Positions 34,301 through 45,294 of a stretch of DNA of 64,000 nucleotides are shown piece after piece. Source of the stretch: Nectonema munidae (Eukaryota; Nematomorpha; Nectonematoida; Nectonematidae). Positions within the stretch are counted from its first letter, which is position 1, and every line of letters begins with the position of its first letter. The DNA lies in contig JAUIRK010000961.1 in the NCBI GenBank assembly GCA_030549495.1, positions 62,001-126,000 on the forward strand, given 5' to 3'. The notes beneath the pieces are model-generated. The model had not been told where the DNA came from, did no database searches, and saw only the letters and a list, made by a program, of their open reading frames with translations. The position numbers and the translations under genes are program-made.

Positions 34301-36132
34301 ATTTTATTTATTAAAATACGAAGACGTAAATCTCGTTTAAAGAAGGAAATTAGGCTTGCGCATAACAAATATTTTGACCTTGAAAAAATGTTAAACTTGA
34401 ACTCACCTACTTTTAAGTCCACTTCTACAGGCAACTTCCCATTCAACTTCTGTAGGAAGTCTTTTATTTGCCCATTTGCAAAACTCAGTTGCATCGATCC
34501 ATGAAACATGCACCACGGGATGATCAAGTCTAAGGGAAGGCGAATACGAACAAGAAATATGTAATGTGTGTTTTAAGGAATTGAAGTTGCCAAATAAGTT
34601 TTAATTAAGTAAAGTATTGTTTGCGACATTGACATCCATCCTTTCGGATATCGTGTTCCCTCCCGGAATGCTGAGTTCAGGATCTACCTGGACTTTCCAT
34701 CCCACTAAACGCCTAATAACGGCCCCGAGATATATATTATTTTACAAGAGTGTATGTATATGAATACAGCTGAGTGAACGATACAATCCTAATGCGAACG
34801 CTTCTAAAATTGGAAACAATTCTTGATTAAGTCTTGAACAAGGTTAGAATCTGGTCGTCAGAACACTACCTAATTGTCGTTTTAATTAATGATGTCTTTT
34901 TAGAAATTAAAATTGCCAAATGGCGAGACAGTGATAATAAACAATTTCAGGTAATACAGTTTTCTCTTAAAGTTTCAAAAATTAAAAAAAATTCTAAGAA
35001 AATCGCTCTTAAAATAAAAGCTTAAAAAGAAATATTCAGAAATGAGTTTTATATTTTATATACGATTTTTTGTCTACGCATAAGTTATGTTAAAGAAAAC
35101 ACTGATACAGTAACTTTTTAACCTCCGCGTAGACAAAAATATACAATTTAGTGGCATGTATATACAAATTATTGTGTGGTTAATTAATTTTGAATTAAGT
35201 CTATTAAAAAAGAATTTCACTTTTTCTTTTCGATTCTTGTTTTTTTATTCTTTCATTTTTATGGATCCAAATTTTAATTAAATGTACATTAAAGGAGCGT
35301 TATATTCCTTTCAGAAACTTCTGGGTTTCGTTTTTAAATTTGTTTGTTAGTTAGTAAATTAATCTGTTTACTTGTTAGCTCCATATAATATTGGTGAAAT
35401 TGAAACAACCTGGCTGAGATGTTGGAGTCTACACCTTCAGGACTTTTCCAAGAAGCGTCTTTAACTAGAATCCACCAAGGCGCTCCTGCCACAGACTGAT
35501 TGACACTTCTTCGAACTTCTTCACTCACCAGCACATCTAAGACGAACGAGTTGCCAAAGTGCTCAGCCTATTTGTGGTGCATAAATGGAAGTAGTTAAGA
35601 AATGAAAGCGTCGAAAAACACGTAGTTAATGGAACGAATGGCAAATTGATTTCTTTTCCTTATTTTCAAACGTTAACTGACACAAGTGGTGAAAATCATG
35701 TCTTCTCAGTGAAAATTACTTCAAGGATACCTTTAAGAAAGCAAAAAATACCTGCGTGATGTAGCCAGTATCATTGACAAAAGTCCAAAAATCCACATTG
35801 CTAACTTCATGAACATCTATTAAAAAATTTTTAACAAAAACTTCATAAGAAGGTCCTTCTTTGTCGGCAACGAATACAGGCTCATCCGATCCAAGTGTAA
35901 AGTTGCCTTGCTTAATTTCTACCATTTCTCCGAATTTTAGATGAACGGAGTCACGAATTTTTAAAAAGTCTTCAGAACTTGCAACAGGGAACACCGCTGA
36001 TTTGAGCAAAGAGTCTTTTTCATTTTCTCCTCGTACCATCTCATTACAGCCTCCACAAAGACCATCTTCCACAGAAAGAAAAATATTGAATGTAGCGAGG
36101 AAAGTTAAAAGAAGAGACTTTAAATAATGCAT
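31379..36132 (-). CDS. SUMF1: Formylglycine-generating enzyme (sulfatase-modifying factor 1), 5 exons
   Basis: Minus-strand exons 36132-35752, 35567-35410, 34529-34407, 33535-33193 and 31519-31379 have GT-AG introns and closing phases, 1146 nt = 381 residues plus stop. FGE oxidises the sulfatase active-site Cys to formylglycine in the ER. Residues 1 to about 24 are a signal peptide, followed by LCGGC (C26, C29) resembling the N-terminal Cys pair of human [19 protein letters not shown] starts the FGE domain. Then come [60 protein letters not shown] and [10 protein letters not shown]. The last exon reads [12 protein letters not shown], giving both catalytic cysteines (C338, C343), and NLGFRCASD. 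It is therefore SUMF1-like, not SUMF2-like. A ~20-residue insertion follows STAPV. The intron-2 donor is the weak GTTGTT. AATAAA follows the stop almost directly (31373-31378). Confidence 0.93.
31520..33192. other. SUMF1 intron 4, with tandem 61-bp repeats
   Basis: 1673-bp intron before the catalytic exon. Holds a (TAA)n run at about 31783-31802 and the tandem repeat at 32865-33049. Nothing else recognised. Confidence 0.6.
32865..33049. repeat. Three tandem copies of a 61-63-bp unit
   Basis: Units at 32865-32927, 32928-32988 and 32989-33049, each beginning CTTATTTCC and containing AAGATCTAAGAGTAGTAC. Copies 2 and 3 are almost identical; copy 1 has a small insertion. Lies in SUMF1 intron 4. 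Confidence 0.9.
33536..34406. other. SUMF1 intron 3, with a low-complexity homopolymer tract
   Basis: Bases 34045-34320 are an extreme run of poly-C, poly-A and poly-T stretches. The remainder of the intron is ordinary A+T-rich DNA. The tract could be real or a poorly resolved stretch of the assembly. Confidence 0.6.
34530..35409. other. SUMF1 intron 2, with a small hairpin MITE
   Basis: Contains the inverted repeat at 35066-35139. A less A+T-rich patch at 34630-34735 shows no coding signal I can identify. Confidence 0.5.
35066..35139. repeat. 74-bp inverted repeat (hairpin)
   Basis: TTTTTTGTCTACGC at the left is answered by GCGTAGACAAAAA at the right, 13 matching bases around a ~48-base loop. 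Probably a miniature transposon remnant. Confidence 0.6.
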
Positions 36133-36781
36133 GCTCGTGATGATGAGGAAAATAGTGAACTAAAGCATCTCAGTGTGAATTCTAAATTCTTTGATGATTG
36201 AGAAATGAGACATTTGTAAGATGGTTTCGACCTAGCAGAGAGAATGAATGTCAGCCTGTAAGAATGAATGACAAAGATGCAAGTGCAAAAAGCGAGATGC
36301 ATAAAAAAAAAACTTTCTAAACCATCATGATAAATAAAGATTAATATATTCATAAAAATCGTGTCAGAATTCAGAATAGTCGAATTTGGAAAAATTAAAC
36401 AGACAAAAAATGCCAAAATTAATTTTGCGTATTTTTCTTAAAATTTTAAATTTTTTAGAGCTCTACTATAACCTCCAATTTTTATTTCTCACAGCTCTTC
36501 AAGAATATTATTACGGTTGGCAAAAATGATAAACCACATTTGTTATAAGTAAAAGACAAATGATAAATTTACAAATGACATTTATATTGGATAAGACTCA
36601 CTGTTCAATAACGGAAACGATTATTCCAAGGTCTTATATTTGACATCTCTGTTCTGTATTGTATTAAAAACACTGAAATAATTTTAATTTTTTTAAAAAG
36701 AAAAAAAATATAAAAAAAAAAAAATTCTGCTTTTTTCAATGACTTTGAATATAAATATCCTCTACGGCTAAATTGCTCTAA
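36133..36781. other. SUMF1 5' flank
   Basis: Upstream of the SUMF1 start on the minus strand; must contain its promoter, but no clear element is visible. A purine-rich A-tract lies at about 36695-36725. Confidence 0.35.
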
Positions 36782-37096
36782 TTGCAAACAACAACATTCA
36801 GCCCTCTCCACTTCATGCCCCTTTTGACTACAACACCTTACGAACCTAAATGCAAGCCATCAAAACTTTGTATGTTAAACATTCTCCACACAAATCTAAG
36901 CGATTCCAAAACAGCTTGGTCCAACCTCCTCAACATCCTACACTCTAATTCTTTTGATATATTCATAAACGAAAACTCTTTTTTCCACTGTACTACACGC
37001 CCCTACAGTAAATCATTATTCAGCCTGCATCATCATAAAATCATCTATACACTTTTCTTTACTCCCAGTAGTTCACAAACTAAACTTGATTGTTAA
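36782..37096 (+). pseudogene. LINE 5' fragment: start of AP-type endonuclease
   Basis: The 104-codon ORF reads LNILHTNLSDSKTAWSNLLN followed by ILHSNSFDIFINEN, the N-terminal pattern of LINE apurinic-like endonucleases (a hydrophobic strand with N, then S/FDI..I.E). It breaks off at 37096, and about 37130-37360 continues with decayed coding-like sequence (GEWHIHHHVPMTLTNSDGAVN-like). The C-rich sense strand resembles LINE C, so it may be the same family in the opposite orientation. Confidence 0.5.
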
Positions 37097-37360
37097 CCGT
37101 CTAGCAATTTTCACTCAACATCTAGGAAGTTCTTCTGGTGAATGGCATATCCACCATCATGTTCCAATGACTTTAACAAACTCAGATGGCGCCGTCAACT
37201 AGAGAGACACATCTTAGATTTAACATGCAAGAGCCCTGAAAGGCATTCCAAGTTCTGCATCATCAAGCTCGCCATCATTGAATCTACATAATTAATGTCT
37301 TAGACCCAAGTTCCCCGTTAAGCTTAAGTCCGGATATTGCTCTGATTGCAACGGACGTTA

Positions 37361-38199
37361 TTGTCTGATGTAGTAATCCTGAACTGCTGCCATTCTGCAA
37401 CTACAAGAAAGTAGAAGCAGAATTCTGACAGAGTATATAATGGAATAATATAGGCATTATACACAAAAGAGCTTTTAAATATATGAATAATTGAAATCTA
37501 ATTCAAAACTCGTTGATATTTTTCGTATTCCAGCATGGGATTTCGCTCATTGGTCCAAGTTAAAATAAGGGACCTGAGTGGGGTTAATTAGATGCTGTAT
37601 TCGATAACTCAACGCCTTAAGTTCAAAACTGCATCACGCCTGCCTTCCGCTTAGTTCCATACACGCGGTGCAATTGCGCTTTTTTGTGAAAACACGCCTT
37701 GATACCTTTATTTTTAAAGATGGGACATTTCTTAAAGTTATGTTCATCAATTTTTGTTGTGTTAATTTTAGGCAGAGCAAATACTGAATTACTTAAATTT
37801 TAATAATCATTTTCATTGTATATCAATTTCTCTTGCAAATACGCTTTAAATATTATATATGAAAAGCTTTTTGTAGATAGCCGTGTAACGCTTTTCATGC
37901 AATTCCTTAATGTTGGTATCTAATTGAAGTACATTCACTAAAACGTTTTTAAAATGGTGAAACTCTTAAAAATTTCTATATACAAAAATTTCTTCAAAAA
38001 TTTTTTATACAAAAGATGCAAGAATAGTTTTTTATATTCCAAAAAGTATAATAGTGTCAACTTTCTGAGTATTTTACATAAAAATGGTGAATAATTGAAA
38101 GAGATGATAAAAAACCAGCAATTATTCTTGACTATAATAATCGAATTTTTCTTGTAAAAGAAAAACCAAAAAGTGACCGATAGTATTATTTTTGAACAT
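37361..38199. other. A+T-rich DNA, no gene recognised
   Basis: No family signal on either strand. A moderately G+C-richer patch at 37600-37700 is unexplained. Confidence 0.35.
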
Positions 38200-39165
38200 G
38201 ATTGATCACTAATCGAGATTATAAACGGGTTTTTGAAAATCTTATTTTCATCAAAAAATATGTTCGAAAAACGAGCAAAATTTTTCTTGTCAAGAATGCA
38301 ATTATTCCAGCTTCATTTCAAAAACTGTTATTTTTTATTACAATGCAGTACTCTCATCTCTTTTCTTTGAAGCGCAAGGTTGAAGGAATTCATATATGAA
38401 AGCAGACATCAGAAAATGTCTAGTTAAGCTTTGCAGAAATAATGGATTTATTTCCATAGTATCATTTGGAAAATTTTTTTAGGAAAGCCACCACACGTTT
38501 GAGTACAACAAGAGTTTTGCAAATTGAAAACAAACAAGATTTGAAGCATTTGCTTTAATGAAATACTCTGTTTTAATCACTTCATTGAAAACAATTAAAA
38601 AAGTATGTAGATTTCATCTTTAATGGAAATGGAAAAATTAACTCTTGTTCAAATTATGGATTTTTGTTGAAAATAGAAAATTTTGAAAATAATTATATTC
38701 ATGGAAGGTATTGAATATTTTAAAAGGAAATTGTTTCCTACGATTAAAAAATATAATTTCAAAAATAGAAAAAATCGTCTTTACATTCCTTATAATGGGA
38801 AAAATAATAGAGCAGAATCTTTTAATCATGTTCTTAAAAGCAGCCAGAACTGGAAGCCAATGAAAATCAGTATGATGATTGATGCTCTTTATGATCAAGT
38901 CAAGTATGAAGAACTTATGATAAAGTGTAATTAGAGCTTCTGGGAATTTTTACATTTCTGATCAACTTAAAAAATTCGGAATCTCTACTCACGACTATGG
39001 AAAGTTGTGCGAACAAGAAAGGGAAAATTTGTACCACAATTTTATTTCCATTAATCAACGTGATTTTGTAAAGCAGAATGTTTTCTTCTGATGGCAGGTC
39101 AGTAATCAAAAAGCAGCATAACATTGCAAAAAATCAAGGTAAAGAAGATTTAAAAAGTATGAATC
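38200..39165 (+). pseudogene. MULE-like transposase pseudogene, C-terminal part
   Basis: Plus-strand frames 38202-38399 and 38683-38934 are followed by a third to about 39165. The clearest motif is IPYNGKNNRAESFNHVLKSS, then NWKPMKISMMIDALYD. It resembles the NN-x-x-E-S-x-N-x-x-L-K segment with following W seen near the C terminus of MULE-type transposase-derived proteins. The tail FGISTHDYGKLCEQE and SDGRSVIKKQHNIAK continues in other frames. Stops and frameshifts show decay. Part of the same family recurs at 57845-57905. Confidence 0.5.
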
Positions 39166-39659
39166 ATTTTTGTTACTTTTTTTAGATTAATTTTTATATT
39201 TTAGATCTCAAAAATAAATCTTCGAATTAGAAATTAGACGATAAAATCTAAATCTAACTTCAAATAATCTTGGTGAATTATTTCCTACATTGGGTGAATG
39301 TCATATTAGAACAATGTCAAGTTAATTGTATTTACGATTTAACTGTGGAGTTGATCCATATTAATTACCTGTTAATTGTATATACCTTCTGATTGTTAAT
39401 GGAACTTTCCATTCTAAATTAAATTGAGCATTATACTTATAAATATATGTGTATGTGTGTGTTCTTGTTTGTTCATTCGTCTTTCTCTAACTCGCATTTT
39501 GTTGTGAAATGAAGATCTTAGTAACACAAAAATTATATTGGAAACAACATGAATGGAATTTTGAACTTTGTAAGCGTAGTAAGCGAAAATTTTATTGGAT
39601 AAACTTTTGAAGGCTTTCATATTTAATCTTATTCGATACATGAATATGATATCCAGGCA

Positions 39660-42214
39660 CACTGTAAAAAATCTGTTTAAATTATAAACGCATTTTTAAA
39701 CACAAAAAGTGTCCGTTTTTACAAACACTTTTTATCTAAACGCGTTCAAATTTTATGCGTTCAGAAAAAAATGTTTAAATTTTACGTGTTCCAAAATATT
39801 CCGTTTTGATAAAAAGTGTTCTAAAATGTTGTGATGAGGTTCTAAGCACATATCAATTAAGTATTTTGTGTTTTAATTGAATATTTTGACCTTCATTTCT
39901 TAGAAATTTTACAAAAGTTATGGGATCTTTTTGGTAGTTTGGCTGCTTTGCTATACAACTCTTCATTTTTCATATAGGATTGTATCGCCGTTGCCTATAA
40001 AAAATTTTGTTCATTCATAACAAGTTTTGAATAACATAAAAAAGGATCATGAAATATTAAGTTTGTGAATAATTTTATAATCCATTCCATCGAACTAATC
40101 TTGAGTGCTATTAAGCAGTTCAGCCATACTAACAAAAAATTGAAATCATTAAAATTAGCCAAAAAACACGAGATATTTATAAAAAAAAATTCATAATAAG
40201 AAGTTTTATTATTTATATTATTTAATGAAAGATGATAAGCCGTTTCCTCAACAAATTTATCGAATTCTTTGTAAATTTCTCCTTTATCTAGTAGGTTCTG
40301 TATCGTTTTACTGTAACTTGGAATTTAAAACAAAAGCAAAACATTTACTATCTATAACTAATATAAGCCTGTTTTTCTAGGTCCACTTAAAGATCATTGG
40401 TACCTTTAATCTATGTCATGTTAATGATCATTGGTACCACCGTGATTCTAGGTCCTGTTAAAGATGATTGGTACTGTGATTCTAGTTCCTAATAAAGATG
40501 ATTGGTACTGTGATTCTAGTTCCTAATAAAGATCATTGGTACCCCCTTAACTTGGTCCTGTTAAAGATCATTGGTACTGTGATTCTAGGTCCTGTGAAAG
40601 ATAATTGGTACCCCCATGATTCTAGGTGTTCTCAAAGATCATCGGTACCGTGATTATAGATCCACTTAAGGAACCTATAAGGATCATTAGAACCCGTAAA
40701 GATCATTAGTACCCATATAGATCATTTGTACCCATGTAAACATCATTAGTACCTCTAATAGTCGTTTATATCCCCGAATATCATCCTTAGTACACGTAAA
40801 GATCATTAATAGCCGACAATTTAGTAGATAAATTTTAGTAGAATTAGCAATTAGATTATCATTAAAAATAAATTAAAGCAGACAATATAAATAAATTATA
40901 TGTAATCTATATAAAATTTAAAAAACCTTATCAAAAGTAGAAAGATCTATCTATTTAAATAAAAAAAAATAGATTTAAATCTATTGAAATCTCTTAATAC
41001 TTAAAAATTAAAAGTAATAGAGTTTAGAAAAAAAAATTTATAAACTAAATAATTTAGATTATAGAAATCTATTACTGAAAAATAAAATTTATAAAAATAA
41101 TTTAGATTTTAAAGAAATCTTAATAAAACTTTAGTTATTTAAAAATGATCAATAGTAGGTATCAATTTTTAGAAATCTAATACAAAATTTATAAATTAAA
41201 AAAACAACTTTAATAAAGAATCTTGTTTTATTAAAAATAGAGATTTGAAACAGTAACATACAAATTTATTATCTTTCCCTAGAAGAATAAATAAACCCAT
41301 CAGCCATTAATTTAATTGGATATATTGAGAATGTAAAATTTTTTTATTGCAAATGAATTTTTTTGATTGGCTAAAATAAGTACATCATATACTATATATG
41401 AAAATTTTTTGAATAAAAAGATTTAATGTAAAATAAAGTTAATATTGTTATTCAGAATGATAAGAGGATTCTAAAAATATATAAAACTTGATTTTTTTTG
41501 AATTATATGTGAAGTCATAATTTTGAGGCCGTTTGAAAAGGCCTGAAAAATCGGAAATTTAAAAAATGGAAAATTCAAAAATTTTAAAACGTATTCTGAT
41601 AGAGTTTGATACGCTGATTCCAAATATGTAATTTGTTTGAAATAAATCGAATGATTTTTTAATTTTTTTAGGTCAAATTTGGAATTTTTGTCATTTTATC
41701 AAGTTCAAGGGCTAACAATAGAATCCAAAATTTACAATTTTTTGAATGATAAAAAACACTGAACAAAAGATCTTTTTAGATTTTAGATACTTAATTGATA
41801 GTTATTTTTAATTGAGATGCTGCTGTCAACACATAAAGTGTTCATATTTTAAAAACATCACGCATACACTTTTGAGATGTACATGAGATAAGCTTTAATG
41901 CTATAAAAAATAATTCTGTATTTTAATGACATCTATCTGTCCTATATGGAAAATTTAAATAGATACTGTTTAATTTTTTTGTTTAAACTCTAAACACAAA
42001 ACGGAATAGTTGGAAATTTTATATGGTGTTTAAGATTATAAAAAATTTTTCAACATAAAAATGTCTAAATGTAATATAATATGTTTAAATGCTAAATATT
42101 TTCCTTTCAATGTGTTTTTAGGTGTAAAGTGTTTAGGTTTTAAACATTATTTAAACACAAAAATAACCAAACACCTAATACTGTGTTTAAATTCTAAACG
42201 CACTTTTTACAGTG
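39660..42214. mobile_element. 2.55-kb non-autonomous DNA transposon with CACTGTAAAAA ends
   Basis: Left end CACTGTAAAAAATCTG and right end, reverse-complemented, CACTGTAAAAAGTGCG are perfect for 11 bases. Imperfect similarity then continues for ~35 bases (GTTTA..A..TAAAC.CA). Both subterminal zones repeat GTGTTTAAA-type motifs. There is no transposase; the interior is a minisatellite (40380-40815) and extremely A+T-rich DNA. The superfamily is uncertain: CACTG ends occur in CACTA/Chapaev-like and other groups. I could not settle the target duplication (at most 2-3 bases). Confidence 0.6.
40380..40815. repeat. Minisatellite, ~35-40-bp units passing into ~19-bp units
   Basis: About nine degenerate copies of a unit containing AAAGATCATTGGTACC and GATTCTAGGTCC run from 40380 to about 40660. 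From there to 40815 only the AAAGATCATTAGTACCC half repeats, at roughly 19-20 bp, about seven times. Lies inside the CACTG-ended element. Confidence 0.85.
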
Positions 42215-43396
42215 CATATAAATTTGTTTTCAAACCAATACATCCAGACATAAGATTTGTCTTGTATTTTTTAATCAATTTACGTGTAGTTTTCCATACC
42301 ACCCAAGAGGTACTACACCTGGTACGCTTTTTTTATAGTGGTTTCGCCTGGAGCCCTATTCCACTTTGTTTTCTACTAAAATGAGAAATTACAATGCTCT
42401 GTTATTTAAAAAATAAATCGAAGCTTACGAAAAGTGTGTTTCTTCTATAAATACATGTAAACGAGAATCTTCAGAATGACATTGTTATAAATCCTTATTA
42501 CTCTAATTAACTTTGATTAACTTCTACAATTAATTTTTGCCAGAGTTTATCTATTTTTTTGCAGCAAGTGAAGTTCTTAATGTTATTTTTTTCCCAAATT
42601 ATGAGAATTTTGAATTTCTAACCCATTCAACAAGAAAATTTTGGGCAGAAATATCAAGAAAACAATAAATAGTTTATTTTTATTATCTGTACCAAAATAT
42701 TTTTTAGCCCAATGATAAATTTTTTACTCAAAATCATTTTGTTCTGCAAAGTAAAAGAAAAGAAATATCTAACAACTTTTTAAATAACTGGAAGAGTGGA
42801 TTTTTGGAACTGAATACAAGTGAGAAAAATGAAATCAATGTTATTAAAACTGTTGAAAAAATAAGTAAATATAAGTTTAACAATTGCCAAAAAGCCGAAA
42901 ATTTTTCTGTTAGCTCTCATATTTCTTATTCAACTAATGGACATAATCCTAACGATTTATAAATTAAAAAATATTATTTTCATTCTAATTCCAAAAAGCA
43001 CAATGAAGAAACAAAAATAGAAAAATATCACGACATGAAACCTAAGAAGCTTTACCATTTCTTTTTAAATACTGAATACATTGAAAATGAACCAGCTAGC
43101 AGTCAGAAATATGAATTATCGCTTAAAAAACAAAGAAGAAACTTCCTAAGATGTTTCAGATTCAATTCTTAGAATTTGACTTAAAATGTGACTAAGTTTT
43201 AAACTAGATTGGATACTATAAAGTACAGAGTTTTAACTTATTGGGTCTCACCATCACTTACAATTTATTTTGGGTTTAATTAATGCTCTTTAACACAAAC
43301 TTAGTTACAATACAGACATTCTAAAGCATACAAAAATATTTTTTCCTTACCTTTTTTATGATGAGTTCGTCTATTTTTCTCAGGTTTTCGTTTTTT
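42215..43396. other. A+T-rich DNA with one weak coding-like stretch
   Basis: About 42973-43170 on + is open for 66 codons (YFHSNSKKHNEETKIEKYHD and following, Lys-rich) but has no Met near the start and no recognised family. It may be a transposon scrap. Nothing else seen. Confidence 0.3.
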
Positions 43397-44959
43397 TTAT
43401 TCTATATCTAGTTCATATTTTTTTTCTATTGCGGCAATGTAATTGTCTATTTCTACTATGTTTATGTTTTCGTATTCATTCTGTGGTACACATTTTCCTG
43501 CTTTACTTCTAATTTTTACGTAACGTCTTTTATTTTCTACTTTTCTTGCTATTGAGTTTTCTGTTTCTTCTTGGTAATTCAAATTTTTAAAATTTATCTT
43601 TTTCACAATTTTATCTTCAGTTCGTTTTCTTTTTATAGGATTTCCTCTTTTTTGTTCTATATCGAGTCTATATTGTTTTTTTAGTGCTTCAGTGAAATTA
43701 TCAATATCTCTCATGATCATGTTTTCGTCTGGTTTCAGTTCTGCTTTACTTCTAATTTTTACATAACGTCTTTTATTTTCAACATTAATATTTCTTGATT
43801 TTGAGTTTCCTACTTCTTCTCGGTAATTCAAATTTTCAACATTGATTCTTTTCACAGTTTTATCTTCTTCAGTTTGCCTCCTTTTCTCAGGTTTTCCTTC
43901 TTTTTGTTCTATATCTTGCTCATAGATATTTTCTAGTGTGTCAACAAAAATTTTAAACCAGGGTCTATTCGTGTTTTCTTTCGGTTTAAGTTTTTCTGCT
44001 TTACTTTTAATTTTTACATAACGCGTTTTCTTTTCTTCATTTATATTTTTTGATTTTGAATTTCCTGTTTCTTCATGGTAATTCAAATTTTTAACATTAA
44101 TTCCTTTCACACTTTTATCTTCTTCATTTTGCTTCTTTTTCTCCGGTTTTCCTTCTCTTTGTTCTATATCTAGTCCATATTTTTTTTCTAGTGCTTCACT
44201 GAAATGATCAAGGGCTATGCTTATGTTTTCTTCTTGTTTCAGTTCTGCTTTACTTTTAATTTTTACATAACGCGGTTTCTTTTCTTCTATATTTCTTGAT
44301 TTTGAGTTTCCTACTTCTTCTCTGTTATTCAAATTTTCAACATTGATTCTTTTCACACTTTTATCTTCTTCATTTCGCTTCCTTTTCTCAGGTTTTCCTT
44401 CTCTTTCTTCTATATCCAGTTCATATTTTTTTTCTATTGCGTCAATGAAAATTTCTAACTCTGCTATGTTTATATTTTCTTTTTGTTTCAGTGGTGCAGA
44501 TTTTTTATTAACCTTTACTCGTCTCCCCTTTTTTTCTTCTTTGATACTTTTTGATTTTGAGTTTCCTACTCCTTCTTGGCAATTCAAATTTTCATCATTA
44601 ATCCCTTTCACACTTTTATCAAGTTTTCCTTCTTTTTCTTCTATTTCTTGTTCATATTTTTTTTCTAGTGCTTCTATGAAAATTTCTATCTCGTTCATGT
44701 TTATGCTTTCATCCTGTTCTAGTAGAGCATATTTTTCTGAAATTTTATCCAAGGTAAACCTTGTAAATTGCGTGTCTTTACTTGTGAACCCCATTGTGTA
44801 TAGTGCGCTAAATACAGACTTTATTGTATAAATATATATTGTTTGTTTTAAAATGATATGTGTAAAAATATTAGTATTTCCAAATAAAGGTGGTACGATT
44901 GGTAGTGCAAATTGCGTAAATGAAAACATTTCAAGACACACCAAGCTATGCATGTTCAA
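43397..44959 (-). CDS. Unknown Lys/Glu-rich protein built of five to six ~83-residue repeats
   Basis: A 520-codon ORF with no recognised domain. From about residue 85 it is tandemly repetitive. Each unit starts ENINIxELEIFIxALEKKYE, passes DIExxEGKPEKxKRxEEDKS, then VKxINVENLNxREEVGNSKS, and ends with RYVKIKSKAELK. Units 2-5 are 80-85 residues, unit 1 is about 10 shorter, unit 6 stops after DIE. The first 55 residues differ (hydrophobic, no clear signal peptide), so the true start could be Met56 (MGFTSKDTQF, codon 44792-44794). The composition predicts alternating helices and basic, nuclear-like tails. Five long in-frame units without a stop imply selection or very recent expansion. Function unknown; I would not call it a transposon gene. 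Confidence 0.6.
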   Translation of the reverse strand: MNMHSLVCLEMFSFTQFALPIVPPLFGNTNIFTHIILKQTIYIYTIKSVFSALYTMGFTSKDTQFTRFTLDKISEKYALLEQDESINMNEIEIFIEALEKKYEQEIEEKEGKLDKSVKGINDENLNCQEGVGNSKSKSIKEEKKGRRVKVNKKSAPLKQKENINIAELEIFIDAIEKKYELDIEEREGKPEKRKRNEEDKSVKRINVENLNNREEVGNSKSRNIEEKKPRYVKIKSKAELKQEENISIALDHFSEALEKKYGLDIEQREGKPEKKKQNEEDKSVKGINVKNLNYHEETGNSKSKNINEEKKTRYVKIKSKAEKLKPKENTNRPWFKIFVDTLENIYEQDIEQKEGKPEKRRQTEEDKTVKRINVENLNYREEVGNSKSRNINVENKRRYVKIRSKAELKPDENMIMRDIDNFTEALKKQYRLDIEQKRGNPIKRKRTEDKIVKKINFKNLNYQEETENSIARKVENKRRYVKIRSKAGKCVPQNEYENINIVEIDNYIAAIEKKYELDIE

Positions 44960-45069
44960 ACAAAAAAATTAGTAGGGCTTAAACCAATCAAATGCGTGTA
45001 TTTGGTATGATGCGTTAAAATTAAATCTATGTTGCCATAACGTGTGAATTTAGTTAGCGTAAAAGCAAA

Positions 45070-45294
45070 AAGATGCGCACAAAACACAGGTCGTTAACCT
45101 TAAATATATAACGGACGCTAAAACCAACAACGAACTCATCAGACCATATAAAATATAAAGCTAATATAAGATAAAATACTATTATTGTGCGCATATAAAG
45201 ATGCGCCCAAAACAAAGGTCGTTAACCTTAAATATATAACGGACGCTAAAACCAACAACTCTCCCACCACAACCAACTCATCAGACCATATAAA
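45070..45294. promoter_or_regulatory. Duplicated TATA-containing block upstream of the repeat-protein gene
   Basis: Two direct copies (about 45070-45152 and 45199-45294) share GGTCGTTAACC, TTAAATATATAACGGACGC and TAAAACCAACAAC, and each ends TCATCAGACCATATAAAA. Copy 2 carries a ~15-base insertion. Read on the minus strand, both offer TTATATATTTAAGG, a TATA-like box about 140 and 270 bases before the ORF start at 44959. Promoter function is inferred from position only. Confidence 0.4.

Noticed and set aside
40380-40815. Possible CRISPR-like repeat array
   Set aside because: Eukaryotic context, degenerate contiguous units and no unique spacers: an ordinary minisatellite.
42061-42384. 107-codon plus-strand ORF
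   Set aside because: Its first half is the GTGTTTAAA-rich terminus of the CACTG-ended element, so chance coding.
44343-44831. 162-codon plus-strand ORF of Phe/Ser-rich composition
   Set aside because: Antisense of the Lys/Glu repeat protein; Lys/Glu codons reverse to Phe/Leu/Ser.
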